Of a stretch of 64,000 nt of DNA, positions 52,711 through 64,000 are shown piece after piece. Below the pieces are notes generated by a model. The model ran no database searches and had not been told where the DNA came from. It saw nothing but the letters and a program-made list of their open reading frames with translations. Both the position numbers and the translations under genes were made by a program. Source of the DNA: Catonia carolina (taxonomy: Eukaryota > Arthropoda > Insecta > Hemiptera > Achilidae); contig JAQMRL010000002.1 in NCBI GenBank assembly GCA_035578175.1, positions 81,191,325 to 81,255,324 of the forward strand. Direction: 5' to 3'. Every line of letters begins with the position of its first letter. Positions within the stretch are counted from its first letter, which is position 1.

Positions 52711-53878
52711 GTTTACAGGCGTACAACTCGATAATTATTTGACCGGAAAGATTGAAATTTTAACAAAACATAGAGAATTGTATTCTTACAGCGTATACGA
52801 AATTCCAAAATCGTAAGTTATTTAAATTTTGTTTTCTTAACAATATTCTGAACCCTCGCTATCTCGGTAACCGCTAAATCGTTCGGAACGGGAAAACTAT
52901 CGTTTTATTCAGCGTAAAAAAACTTAGTACAGATATGTTAACAACATGAAATATTGATTAGCCAATGTTGTGGTAGAATTTTTTAAATTTTGAGAAATAG
53001 ACTGGGTAATGCGGGGGTTTGGGCGCTACTATCCATGTTGCCTGAATCTGACTGTCTACCTAAATTGACAGACAGGATTGTCAATTCAGGTAGACAGTCT
53101 GACTGGATGTCACGAACACAAACTAGCAATATGGATAGTAGTGCCCCCCCCCCCAACAATTCCCAGTCTATTTTTCAAAATTTTAAAAATTCTACCACAA
53201 CATTGCCCAAACAATATTTCATGTTATTAACACATTTGTACCAAGTTTTTTCGCTGAATGAAACGATAGTTTGCCCGTGCCAAACGATCGACCGGTTACC
53301 GAGATAGCAAGGGTTCACAATATTGTTAATAAATCAAAATTTAAATAACTTACGATTTTGAAATTTCGAACACGCTGTAAGAATTAAATTGTCTATGTTA
53401 TGTTAAAATTGCAAACTTTTCGGAGAAATAGTTATCGAGTTACACGCCTTTAAACGCATGAAATTTGTTGCGGTAGCAAAAAAACGGGTCTTTTGTCTTT
53501 CAACCTCGATATGGCATTTTTTAAATAACATTAAAAATATACAACTATTATGAGTCAACGCAGAATAAAACGAGCTAAATTTTGCTGTAAAATATGTTGA
53601 AATCCGACTAATAGTTTTGGAGATGCTTTGGGTTGAAACTCGAGTGTCTATGATTATGAAACCGATATTAGTTTTACACCTGTATCTCTTTTGTTGTTAA
53701 AAAGAAATAGCCTACAGTGTAATTTAAAAGAAATATATAATTAAAAGAAAAGATAAATATTGTACCGATTAAAAATAATCGATAATAACAAGTAAAAGAT
53801 TAGAAAAGTAAAAATTTCGAGAATTATTGTAACAAAAATAAATTTCTTTAAAAGAATTCGACAAAAATGTTTACAGAG

Positions 53879-54271
<393 letters not shown>

Positions 54272-54491
54272 ATCTAGGCTATTTTTATTTTTCATAATTT
54301 TCTTATTATTATATTTTAACAACTACACATTGTAGCATATTCTGTTTTAATAATAATCGTTTTTCGCTTTTTAATTTTAAACACACAACATTTTAATTTG
54401 TTATTTATAAACAACTAGTTTTCCTATGCGTGTAAGAATAGTAAACAATGAATTCTCATTAATTCTTTTTTCGTAATATTTTATTTTATTT

Positions 54492-54683
54492 TTTTTATTT
54501 TTATTTATTTAACGTCACATCAACTGCAAGGTCATTAGCGACGACGTTGGGGTTTAATTGTGTGTAATGAGGATGAAATGATTTTCTGTAACGTATGAAA
54601 ATATGCCATGCCTTAGTGGGATTCGAACCCAGGACCGCATGATGAGAGGCGAGCACGTTACCAACTGCGCCAATGCGGCCGGC
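54492..54683 (-). repeat. SINE family F, body type 2
   Basis: GCCGGCCGCATTGGCGCAGT head, B box GGTTCGAATCCC, body AACCCCAACGTCGTCGCTAA. Confidence 0.87.
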
Positions 54684-55217
54684 AGTTATTTTTATTATTG
54701 CGGTAGTTCAATGTCGTTTAGCAAACATTAAACATTGCCAGGCTCTGGGCCATCACAAATTTATCAGCCAATTTTTTTTAAAACAATTTTTATTTTTTTA
54801 TTTTTTGCTTGACAAAAGCCAATAATTTTGCTTAAGGGAAGATTGCACACGATGATTTTAACTCAAAATTTCAATTTTTGATTTTTTTTATATTTTTCAA
54901 TAGTTTCAATAGGCCTAGATATACCAGAAAAACATTAAATTACGTCAAAAAATATATATTTTTTATGAAAAATTTAAGTTTTTATCAGGTTTACACAGAA
55001 AAATTATCATGTTACGATGACTAACATTTTTTTAAAAATATTTTATACTGCTCGTTTTAGTGCAAAGAAAATTTTAGTTTTTAAAATATCTGCATCACGG
55101 TTTTTAATATTCACAGCTGTTGGTTCAGTTTTCTAAACAACTGTTGGTGGGAAATTTACTTGTTTGTGTACATATTGTTTTTGATTGGTGCCTTTTTATT
55201 TTTGCCTGTTCTCGTAA
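54684..55217. other. Intergenic, low complexity
   Basis: A/T rich; nothing recognised. Confidence 0.35.
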
Positions 55218-55411
55218 ATTTTTTTTTTTTTTTATTTAACGTCGCATCAACATCAAGGTCATTAGCGACGACGTTGGGGTGTAACTGTGTGTGATTAGGA
55301 TGAAATGATTATTTGTAACGTATGAAAATATGCCGTGCCTGAGTGGGATTCGAACCCAGGACCGCATGATGAGAGGCGAGCACGTTACCAACTGCGCCAA
55401 TGCGGCCGGCT
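55218..55411 (-). repeat. SINE family F, body type 2
   Basis: Complete copy with a left T run (poly-A). Confidence 0.87.
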
Positions 55412-55639
55412 CTCGTAAATTTTGTTTTTAAAATTTAGGTACATTTTTCTCGGACACCATTAAACCTAGAAGGGTGAAATGTTTACCAGCTATTCATCTT
55501 GTACATGCACACATAGGCCTACACACACTTGTACGACTTCCTCAGATGCTCCAGAAATTAGCAATATACAAAAATCGTCGAAAAAATTTATAAAAGTTTT
55601 ATGATATTCATTATTTTCTGCTTCAACAGATTTTTTTTA

Positions 55640-56312
55640 ATCGCTAATGTGTGTACATTGCAATCTGTTCAATTGAGAACAATAAGCAACCCCATTTGCC
55701 CATAACAGACAGGTGGAGTTTCAAATTATTTACACTTAATCTGTTAGTAGCAGGGCTAAAATAAATAGTTCTGTTTTTTATCACATGGTCAGCCAATTAA
55801 ATGACTGAATCATTTAAGAACAGAAGAGGTAGAGGTGTACTGTGACACTAATCACAGTTATCTCCTGTGAGAGTAATGGATTTCATTATACAGCCAGACC
55901 CTGTGGTGAATTAAGTGAAAGTGTCATTTGCAGAGTGGAAAATATATGCTTTTCAGAGGGCCCGGCATGCTGATAAATGTACTTTTCCACTCAGTGAGGA
56001 AGGCAATGGTAAACCACGTGACTCCTCGATTTACTTAGTAAAACCTCTACAGGTTCAAACCAGCCTTTTGGCTGATGACCTAAACAACAACAAGCAACCC
56101 CATGACCCAATGAAATGAAGATGATTTGTATGACGTGTAAATGAGGTGTAGTCTTGTACAGACTCAGGCCGACCATTCCTGAGAGATCATGGTAAATTGA
56201 ACCTCAACCATTAAAGTACACCAGTAACAACTGTCTTGCATTCAAATCCGTATAAAAGTAACTTACATTTACTAAGATTTGAACCAGGAACCTTCGTCTC
56301 TGAAAATCAGAT
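55640..56312 (-). repeat. SINE family B interrupted by family D
   Basis: 55640-55695 plus 56092-56312. The D insertion duplicates AAGCAACCCCAT. Confidence 0.88.
55696..56091 (+). repeat. Retroposon family D, complete 396-bp copy
   Basis: Starts TTGCCCATAACAGACAGGTG and ends CCTAAACAACAAC. TSD AAGCAACCCCAT at 55684-55695 and 56092-56103. This copy defines the family ends. Confidence 0.92.
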
Positions 56313-56404
56313 GTTTATTAGCGGTTTCAACAGATTAAATTGAAAAAATGTCAGTAGTTAGAGAAACTCGACAACGATTAAGTGTGTAAAGTTTAATTTT
56401 CCTA

Positions 56405-56485
56405 TCTTTTCCCAATCCAATGAAAAATGTACTGAAAATAGCAAATTTAACATCGGCGGGACACAAGGTACAGTCTCCCCTTAAG
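56405..56485 (-). repeat. Repeat K fragment
   Basis: AAAAATGTACTGAAAATAGC and GGTACAGTCTCC match the reverse complement of 35530-35620. Confidence 0.6.
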
Positions 56486-56539
56486 ATGTAAGTTTCGTTG
56501 ATCACAACTTTCTAAGTAAACTAATAAATTACACACACA

Positions 56540-56885
56540 TATAGTAGAGCCGTTCTTAGTTTGCTCCTACTGTAAACAAACGAAAGCCACCTACTACAGG
56601 GTGCACGCTAGAGTTTGCGACTTTACGGATGTCGTTTTCCTATTAAGTTAACTATTTTTTTAATTATAAGTACTTAAAGTACTAAAAATATCAGTCATGA
56701 TATGATGTAGGCCTAACAATTTCATTTATAAAAATACTTTTAAAAGTATTTTGTATTTAAAGACTTTTGAAAGTATTTAGTTGTTACTTTTTAAATCAGC
56801 GTGTACACATTTTGATATAATGCGCATGCTCAGTGACGTCAATATTTGTTTACATTAGGAGCAAACTAAGGGAGGCTGGACTATA
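56540..56885 (+). mobile_element. MITE family G, copy 3
   Basis: TATAGTAGAGCCGTTCTTAG to GAGGCTGGACTATA; standard body. No long flanking duplication. Confidence 0.82.
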
Positions 56886-56895
56886 CATAGGTTTT

Positions 56896-57195
56896 AACCC
56901 ACCGGGTTGGTCTAGAGGTAAGTCGTCGCCAAAATCAGCTGATTTTCGAAGACAAAGGTTCCTGGTTCAAATCCTAGTGAAGGTAGTTACTTTTATACGG
57001 TTTTGAATGGTAGACAGTGGTTGTGGGTGTAGTTTGATGGTTGGGGTTCAATTAACCATACTCAGTGAGTGTGTCTGTAGAAGACTACACAGTCTCATTT
57101 ACACGTCATACACATCATCCTCATCTGATTGGGTCATGGGGGGTTGCTTATTATTCTAAATTGAACAGATTGCAACGTACACAAATTAGGAATAA
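56896..57195 (+). repeat. SINE family B
   Basis: Complete plus copy; the CAGCTG hairpin part of the head is shortened. Confidence 0.85.
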
Positions 57196-57199
57196 AAAT

Positions 57200-57711
57200 A
57201 AAATTACATAGGTCTACAATAATACACTAATATATTAGTATTGAAAGTAAAATTTAAAATATTTATTTAAAGTATTTTAACATAACATAAAAAGAAAAAA
57301 ATATGTTGATTTTTCTTTTTCTACCGGTTGATGTTATGGTTGATCCAGTTGTAAAAATGAAATTGAAACCGGTTTTATTAGATAGAAGTAATGAAAAAGA
57401 AGAAAAAAAACGGAGAGCGAAAGTGACTTGCGCGTGAACGCATAACATACGGTAGTATGGTCGTGGTAGCCATACGTGCATACAACGAATAACTTGACCA
57501 ACGCGTATAACGTAGCCTAAACAGTGGAGCGCAGGCAGGAAAACTTAAACTAAACCCAAATCAAATCAACTAACTTACTCACTTTCCAATCGACAATGCA
57601 ACGCAATTAAATTAATATATATTACAAGTAATATTTATTAAATCAAACACATTAACATCGCATTATAATCAAGTAGTAATCGTTATTACTTTCTTCTAGA
57701 TTATTACTTCC
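57200..57711. other. Intergenic, no feature
   Basis: No gene recognised; possibly unique host DNA. Confidence 0.35.
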
Positions 57712-57894
57712 AGTTATTCAACAATGGAAAATATTTACTGCAATTAATAGGTGGTAGTTTATTACTTGTATTACTAGATTATTAGTAACAATATTCATTA
57801 ACGTTTAGCAGATGCTTTCAAATTTCATTAAATGTTTGTTGTACACGCAACTGACGGCAGTTGCCCCTCCCGAGATCTGTTTATTTTTTTTACA
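57712..57894. repeat. Local direct duplication, copy 1
   Basis: TTAACGTTTAGCAGATGCTT and GTTTGTTGTACACGCAAC recur at 58609-58797. Confidence 0.8.
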
Positions 57895-57895
57895 A

Positions 57896-57962
57896 AAAAA
57901 TTGGTGTGAAACACACAAAATTTTCTCTTGCCAATGTAAATAATGAACAATATAACCTAACT
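57896..57962 (-). repeat. Family A terminal fragment
   Basis: TTGGTGTGAAACACACAAAA and TTTTCTCTTGCCAATG, then replaced by SINE B. Confidence 0.7.
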
Positions 57963-58277
57963 TTTTTTTCAATACCTAATGTGTGTACGTTGCAATCTGT
58001 TCTATTGAGAACAATAAGCAACCCCATTACCCAATGAGATAAGGATGATATGTATGACGTGTAAATGAGACTGTGTAGTCTTCTACAGACACACTCACTG
58101 AGTATGGTTAATTAAACCCCAACCATCAAAGTACACCCACAACCACTGTCTAGTATTGAAATCCGTATAAAAGTAACTACCTTTACTAGGATTTCAACCA
58201 GGAACCTTCGTCTCCGAAAATCAGCTGTTAAACAGCTGATTTTCGCGACGACTTTATCTCTAAACCAACCCTGTGGG
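57963..58277 (-). repeat. SINE family B
   Basis: Complete minus copy; forms a head-to-head pair with the next copy. Confidence 0.85.
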
Positions 58278-58326
58278 TTTTACTTAAAAGATTGCAACGT
58301 ACACGAACTAGCAATAAATTAGTAAA

Positions 58327-58603
58327 ACCCACAGGGTTGGTCTAGGGGTAAAGTCGTCGCGAAGGTTCCTGGTTGAAATCCTAGTAAAGGTAGTTACTTT
58401 TATACGGATTTGAAAACTAGACAGGGGTAACCAGTGTACTTTGATGGTTGGGGTTTAATTAACCATACTCTGTGAGTGTGTCTGTATAAGACTACACGGT
58501 CTCATTTACACGTCATACACATCATCCTCATCTGATTGGGTGATGGGGTTGCTTATTGTTCTCAATTGAACAGATTGTAACGTACACACATTAGAGGTTA
58601 CAA
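58327..58603 (+). repeat. SINE family B
   Basis: Plus copy lacking the CAGCTG hairpin segment of the head. Confidence 0.82.
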
Positions 58604-58608
58604 AAAAA

Positions 58609-58797
58609 ATTATTCAACAATAATTAATAGGTAGTGGTTTATTACTTGTATTTCTCGATTATTATTAGTAACAATATTTATTAACGTTTAGCAGATGCTT
58701 TCAAATTACATTAAATGTTTGTTGTACACGCAACGGCGGAACCACTGACGGCAGTTGCCCTCTCCCGAGATTTCTTTATTTTTTTTTTTACAAAAAA
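58609..58797. repeat. Local direct duplication, copy 2
   Basis: Second copy of 57712-57894; the interval between holds the family A scrap and the two SINEs. Confidence 0.8.
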
Positions 58798-58827
58798 TGC
58801 AATGTTGTAGTATTTTTTTAGAACTAC

Positions 58828-61028
58828 TGTCCGTCTGTGACTTGATGGCCCCTCGCAGAGGGGAGCAATATGCAGATTGTAAAACCATTTCAAAAAACAT
58901 AACTAATTTTTTTTAGGTCACTGAAAATTTTCGGAAATGACGTATTTTTATAAAACAAAGTATTTCGCATGTTTTTTGTTCTATAAAATTATTTCGAAAA
59001 ACACATGCCTAATGAGATAATGTATAATTTAGTAAAAGTTTTGTTTTTGAAGAAAAACCCGTATTTTTTCAAATACATCGTCATTGTTCAACAACTATTC
59101 CACCGATTAACGTAAAATTTGGCAGGCTTGTTCTGTAATAATTATGAAAAACGATGATGCAATAAAATTTTACAGAAAAGCAATACTTTTTAAGTTACAA
59201 GGTATTTTCATAAATATATTTTGTAAAATCGCGAAACACGACATAAAAAAGTCAGCATGCGAGAAACTTTTTTGTCTTTAAAGATAACTGTACACTGTAA
59301 GCGAATGAAATAAAGAGAAAATTTTGAATTAATTTTTAGTGAAAGAATTATTTAAATTTGACGAACCGTATAGGAGTTACAAGGATTTAAGTATACCGTC
59401 AATGACAACCACACGCGTCCAAAGCGCATGAAAGGCGTAGGCCTACGTAATAGTATTATAGGCTATTTTAGTACATGTATAAAATTACACCCTTATTGTT
59501 TATCTGTTCTGTCACGTAAAATTTATGTTTTGACAACGCTTTTGTAAAAAGTAAAATATTGTTTTTTTTATTTTCAAGAAACCATTTCCGAATATTTCAG
59601 TAAGCATGTTGTCTTTTTTTTCAACCAGTTCTGTAGTATCGTTGCAATGCGTCGGACGTAACTTTTACTTTCCGGGCATACATTTAAGTTACATACTGTA
59701 GTCTTAACTATTTTATCATTTATATTAGGTTATCGTTTACTTTTGCTAAACAAATATTATAAATTACATACACATTACGTTTACTACATGAACACTACAT
59801 TACTACATTAACATTTCATTTACTTGTGAATAGTGCTTCAATTGTTGTGTCTTGCTCGGGTCATGTGTGTTTGATAATAGTTTCATATTATATTCACCAA
59901 TACTTTAGGTAATTAGGAAGATGTTAGTTTCAGTTATGCCTTTATGGTTTATAACATATATTAAAACCGTAAACAAATATGGATGCAAAACGGAAACATG
60001 GGCAAACCGTTCACAGTGATGGAAGAAATGTAATAAACAATGTCACTAAACGTTAAGATGAAGAACGGGTTACTAATTTACTTAGTCTTCCTTTACAGAA
60101 AGTTACGCAAGGAGCTGTAATTAACAATTTCCCTAAATTAAGATTCCAATACAGTTATTCGTTCAAATAAATATTGGTGATAAGTAATGGTAGTAGTAGA
60201 ATACCAGCGCAGTTTATTATCATGCAATGCACGCCGCGCAGTTGCGAAATTTGAACTGTGTTAATTTTAAAACGGATGATCCGATTTGAATGATTTTTTT
60301 TTAGAGAAAATATAACTTATTAAGCTCTGTTAATAAACTTCATGCGTGCACTTTTTCGAATGACAGAAAAATTTTCCCGATATTAACTTTTCAATACCGC
60401 GCTCGAAAATATTATCGTTTTTTCTTATACTTTACATCATTACAATCAAAGTACAGCGGTTTTTAAATCTTTGTAACTCCTATACGGTTCGTCAAATTTA
60501 AATAATTTTTTCACTAAAAATTAATTCAAAATTTTCTTTTTATTTCATTCGCTTACAGAATACAAATATCTTTAAAAACAAAAAAGTTTCTCGCATGTTG
60601 ACTTTTTTATGTCGTGTTTCGCGATTTTACAAAATGTATTTATGAAAATACCTTGTAACTTAAAAAGTATTGATTTTCTGTTAAATTTTATTGAATCATC
60701 GTTTTTCATAATTATTACAGAACAAGCCTGCCAAATTTTACGTTAATCGGTGGAATAGTTGTTGAACAATGACGATGTATTTGAAAAAATACGGGTTTTT
60801 CTTCAAAAACAAAACTTTTACTAAATTATACATTATCTCATTAGGCGTGTTTTTTTCGAAATAATTTTATAGAACAAAAAACATGCGAAATACTTTGTTT
60901 TATAAAAATACGTCATTTCCGAAAAGTTTCAGTGACCTAAAAAAAATTAGATGTTTTCTGAAATGGTTATACAACCGCATATTGCTCCCCTCTGCGAGGG
61001 GCCATCAAGTCACAGACAAACAGTAGAG
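58828..61028. mobile_element. ~2.2-kb element with ~590-bp terminal inverted repeats
   Basis: Left arm 58828-59405 (GTCTGTGACTTGATGGCCCC, CGCAGAGGGGAGCAATATG) and right arm 60445-61028 (GCATATTGCTCCCCTCTGCG, GGGGCCATCAAGTCACAGAC) are inverted. The roughly 1.04-kb centre contains a transposase N-terminal remnant (about 59980-60090). Ends CTACTGTCCGTCTG / CTACTGTTTGTCTG. The flanking TSD is unclear. Confidence 0.82.
59980..60095 (+). pseudogene. Transposase N-terminal remnant in the foldback element
   Basis: MDAKRKHGQTVHSDGRNVIN, then a stop, then DEERVTNLLSLPLQKVTQGA. The opening resembles the remnant at 15797-15911, suggesting a related transposase once served both elements. No catalytic domain. 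Confidence 0.45.
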
Positions 61029-61042
61029 TACATTAGGTAAAA

Positions 61043-61105
61043 ATTTCAATTGATAAAAACAAACTCCATTAAACAACAGAAGGCTTTAATAATTAAATCT
61101 ATCTA
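61043..61105. repeat. Direct repeat X2, left copy
   Basis: 63 bases identical to 61430-61492; the pair brackets MITE G. Confidence 0.95.
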
Positions 61106-61426
61106 TAGTCCAGCCTCTCTTAGTTCCCTCCTAATGTAAACACATAATGACGTCACTGAGCATGCGCATTATATCAAAATGTGTACACACTGATTAAAAA
61201 GTAACAACTAAATACTACTTTCAAAAGTATTTTTATAAATGAAATTGTTAGACCTAACAATTCATATCATGACTGATGTTTTTAGTACTTTAAGTGATTA
61301 TAATTTAAAAAATAGTTAACTGATAGGAATACGACATCCGTAAAGTGGCAGACTCTAGCGTGCACCCTGTAGTAGCTGGTTTTGGTTTGTTGACAGTAGG
61401 AACAAACTTAGGACGGCTGAACTATA
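61104..61426 (-). mobile_element. MITE family G, copy 4
   Basis: TATAGTCCAGCCTCTCTTAG to GGCTGAACTATA. Enclosed by the identical X2 repeats. Confidence 0.85.
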
Positions 61427-61429
61427 GAC

Positions 61430-61492
61430 ATTTCAATTGATAAAAACAAACTCCATTAAACAACAGAAGGCTTTAATAATTAAATCTATCTA
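61430..61492. repeat. Direct repeat X2, right copy
   Basis: Identical to the left copy; leads straight into Helitron-like sequence. Confidence 0.95.
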
Positions 61493-61690
61493 ATATATAA
61501 AAATTCTCGTGTCAAAGTGTTAGTTGCCAATACTCCTCCGAAACAGCTTAACCGATTTTGATGAAATTTTATATGTACACTTGGTAGGTCTGAGAATAGG
61601 TTTTTATCTATTTTTTACACCCCTAAGTGATAAGGATGGTCCATCCCAAAAGAAACAATTTTATTTTTTGGACAATATTTTTATTTTTGT
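61487..61690 (+). mobile_element. Helitron-like 5' fragment (H)
   Basis: TCTAATATATAAAAATTCTC, CTCCTCCGAAACAGCTTAAC and ACACTTGGTAGGTCTGAGAA, close to 50467-50640. Confidence 0.65.
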
Positions 61691-61711
61691 GTCAATTTTT
61701 ATTTTGTGTTT

Positions 61712-62096
61712 TATTTGAGTGTCAAATTATTTACACTCAATCTGTTAATTGCAGGGCTAAAATAAATAGTTGTGTTTCTTATCATCACATGGTCACCCAA
61801 TTAAATGACTGAATCATTTAACAACAGAAGAGGTACAGGTGTAAAAGACATTAATCAGAGTTATCTCCTCTGAGAGTAATGAATTTCATTATACAGCCAG
61901 ACCCTGTGGTGTGTGAGGTGAAGGTGACATTTGCAGAGTGGAAAATATGTGCTTTTCAGAGGGCCCTGGCATGCTGATAAGCGTAGGCCTACTTTTCCAC
62001 TCAGTGAGTTGTGGCATTGGGTAAACCACCTGACTCCTCGTTTTAATTAGTAAAACCTCTACAGGTTCAAACCAGCTTTTCGGCTGATAAGCTAAA
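61712..62096 (+). repeat. Retroposon family D
   Basis: Plus copy, followed in tandem by another. Confidence 0.82.
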
Positions 62097-62107
62097 CAAA
62101 TGTTTGT

Positions 62108-62490
62108 GCTATGTTTGTGCCCATAACAGACAGGTGAAGTGTCAAATTATTTACACTCAATCTGTTAGTTGCAAGGCTAAAATAAATAGTTCTGTTTCTT
62201 ATTACATGGTCAGCCAATTAAATGACTGAATCATTTAACAACAGAAGAGGTAGAGGTGTATTGTGACACTAATCAGAGTTATCTTCTCTGAGAGTATTGA
62301 ATTTCATTATACAGCCAGACCCTGTGGTGAATGAAGTGAAGGTGTAATTTGCAAAGTGGGCCCGGCATGCTGATAAGCGTATTTTTTCATTCAGTGAGTT
62401 GTGACAATGGTAAACCACCTCACTCCTGGTTTTCCTTAGTAAAACCGCTACAGGTTCAAACCAGCCTACAGGCTGATCACTTAAACACAA
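62108..62490 (+). repeat. Retroposon family D, tandem copy
   Basis: GCCCATAACAGACAGGTGAA to the ACTTAAACACAACC tail. Confidence 0.85.
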
Positions 62491-62494
62491 CCAA

Positions 62495-62565
62495 TCTTAT
62501 GAAAAATGTACGTAAAAATTGCAAATTTAACATTGGCGGGATACAAAGTACAGTCTGAGCGTAAG
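62495..62565 (-). repeat. Repeat K fragment
   Basis: CTTATGAAAAATGTACGTAA and GATACAAAGTACAGTCTG match the reverse complement of 35540-35612. Confidence 0.65.
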
Positions 62566-63174
62566 GAAATAAAGAGAGACGGTAAGATAGGCGTGAATGT
62601 AGAGTGTACCAAGTAAACCAGGTAGTAAACCAGGGGCGTACATGACCGACCTGTAATCGGATCCAAGTGAATGAGACTTTAAAACTTCACCTGATTGTGA
62701 GCAGCCGCGCCTACTTCACTCACCGTCACCGTCACCGTTATATGGTAAGGAAACAACGCAGACGGCCTTGTTTCTCTGTTAGTTGTATAATAGCTAACCA
62801 TAATAGAAATGCACACACTAAACTAAACAAAGCCAGAGGCTTCAAAAAACCGATCATTTTTTCATAGCATAACATTACATGTTTTGCTGTTACTATTTAC
62901 ATAAATGACCTTTACCGTTAAATACTGACCACACTTAGGCTATTACAATCATTAAACACCCAAAAAATAAAACAAAACATTAATTCTATTCAATGAAAAT
63001 ATACACCCAGTTTTCAAAGTAATATTTTATGTAACAAAATTATTATCTATAGATATCACTATCTATAGATAATAATTTTAGACATAATAAAGCCAATAAA
63101 GTAGGATCCAAGCTGGTGAAATGAGGTTTTGTAAGAAGGGTGAAGGGCTGCTCGAGGCTGGATCTAATACATAA
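62566..63174. other. Intergenic, with a small hairpin
   Basis: TTATTATCTATAGATATCAC pairs with its complement at 63041-63080. No gene. Confidence 0.4.
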
Positions 63175-63177
63175 CGA

Positions 63178-63528
63178 GCAAAAACCGAGGAGTGAGTTGG
63201 TTTACCAATGCCACAACTCACTCAGTGGATAAGTACGCATATCAGCATGCCGGGCCCTCTGAAAAGCATATATTTTCCACTCTGTAAATGATACCTTACA
63301 TTCATTCACCCCAGGGTCTGGCTGTATAATGAAATTCATTACTTTCAGAGGGGGAGATAACTCTAATTAGTGTCACAGTACACCTCTACCTCTTCTGTTC
63401 TTAAATGATTCACTCATTTAATTGGGTGACCATGTGATAAGAAACAGAACTATTTATTTTAGCCCTGCAACTAACAGATTGAGTGTAAATAATTTGACAC
63501 TCCACCTGTCTGTTATGGGCAAATTTCA
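63178..63528 (-). repeat. Retroposon family D
   Basis: Minus copy lacking its tail; the 5' end is CCTGTCTGTTATGGGCAAAT. Confidence 0.82.
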
Positions 63529-63642
63529 GTTATAAGCTAGTTATAAGGTATTTGAGTTATAAGCCTCTAAATGTATCCCATCTGTTCCAGCAACAAAAAA
63601 ACCGGTTCTTTTTTCCTTCTCATCCGGATATCGCAATATTAA

Positions 63643-64000
63643 AAAATCTGGTGTGAAACACTCACACAACTTTCTTTTGACAATATAAATAATTAACAAT
63701 AAACCTAATATTAGTAATAAAACATTAGAAATAAACAAAAAACTAACCTCAATAAACATAACCTTATTTTAATCATGAGTGAATGACGCAAAATAAAAAT
63801 CGAACTCAGTTTGGCTTAAAAAAACGGAAAATCACACTTTCACGCTAAACTAGGCTCTGTAGAGAAAAATTCTCTAAATAAAAGTTGTAGATTTCTTAAT
63901 TTTCTATAAATTTTATTATATACTTTTTTGGCGTAAAATGCGTAATAAAGCCGAAATATTAAAAAAATCGATTTTTCACACGTTTTCGTGAGAAAAAAAC
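63643..64000 (-). mobile_element. Family A copy running off the window
   Basis: TCTGGTGTGAAACACTCACA through CTACAGAGCCTAG-type core to the window end. Confidence 0.85.

Larger units (their letters stand above)
51634..53660. repeat. Large foldback element, ~2 kb
   Basis: The outer arms TTTTAACCCAAAACATCTCT (left) and AGATGCTTTGGGTTGAAACT (right) are reverse complements. Homology runs inward through ACCGCAACAAATTTCATGCG/CGCATGAAATTTGTTGCGGT to a centre near 53045-53100 (GGTAGACAGTC-type palindrome). The left arm is enlarged by an unassigned insert (about 51745-52295) and by the TIR element at 52408-52710. No transposase. Confidence 0.8.

Overview
The window looks like repeat-packed intergenic DNA from an insect genome, probably hemipteran (inference from the style of the transposons and tRNA-headed SINEs; no host gene is available to confirm it). 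The background is AT-rich, with no operons, ribosome binding sites or CRISPR. I find no convincing host protein-coding gene. Every long open frame belongs to a mobile element, and most of the rest resolves into nested, mutually interrupting repeats.

The centrepiece is a complete, apparently young endogenous retrovirus of Ty3/Gypsy (errantivirus) type at 40256-49733. It has two 1102-bp LTRs that differ by about one base on reading, a tRNA-Leu-type primer binding site, gag, pol in the -1 frame, an env of the baculovirus-F/errantivirus style, a polypurine tract and a 4-bp target duplication. Two expression signals are readable. The first is a slippery heptamer plus predicted stem or pseudoknot at the gag end (42475-42530). 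The second concerns env: the env frame has no usable AUG and no signal peptide, while the LTR carries an AUG, a signal-peptide-like frame and a near-perfect splice donor (40707-40766) whose phase matches an acceptor directly before env (46676). Env is therefore predicted to be a split gene with its secretion signal inside the LTR.

Left of it (1-40255) lie: a composite long-TIR DNA transposon present twice in opposite orientations (1745-2627, 11334-12212); a 1.08-kb TIR element with its empty site in cis (2937-4011); a 5'-truncated LINE with an intact 651-codon reverse transcriptase frame inserted in another repeat (6034-8006); two defective mariners (17221-18039 and 24263-25228, the second with an inverted duplication of its 3' end); LINE 3' fragments (20.7-21.7, 23.1, 27.6-28.0 kb); and many copies of five non-autonomous families, lettered here. 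A is about 0.95-1.0 kb with a central (TG)n, subterminal inverted repeats and a terminal hairpin, Helentron/HINE-like. B is a tRNA-headed SINE of about 320 bp. C is a 285-bp TA-target MITE. D is a SINE-like retroposon of about 400 bp with an (AAC)n tail. F is a tRNA-headed SINE with two alternative bodies. G (TA-target MITE), H (Helitron ends) and K (short unassigned repeat) are rarer.

Right of the retrovirus (49734-64000) are two large foldback elements (about 51.6-53.7 and 58.8-61.0 kb), two elements with 8-bp target duplications (51073-51551, 52408-52710), a pure (ATT)n array of about 390 bp (53879-54271), and more A/B/D/F/G/H copies. Nesting gives relative ages in many places. A recurring oddity is 63-90 bp direct duplication of flanking DNA around MITE G or Helitron 5' ends (2.9-4.5, 50.4-50.7, 61.0-61.5 kb).
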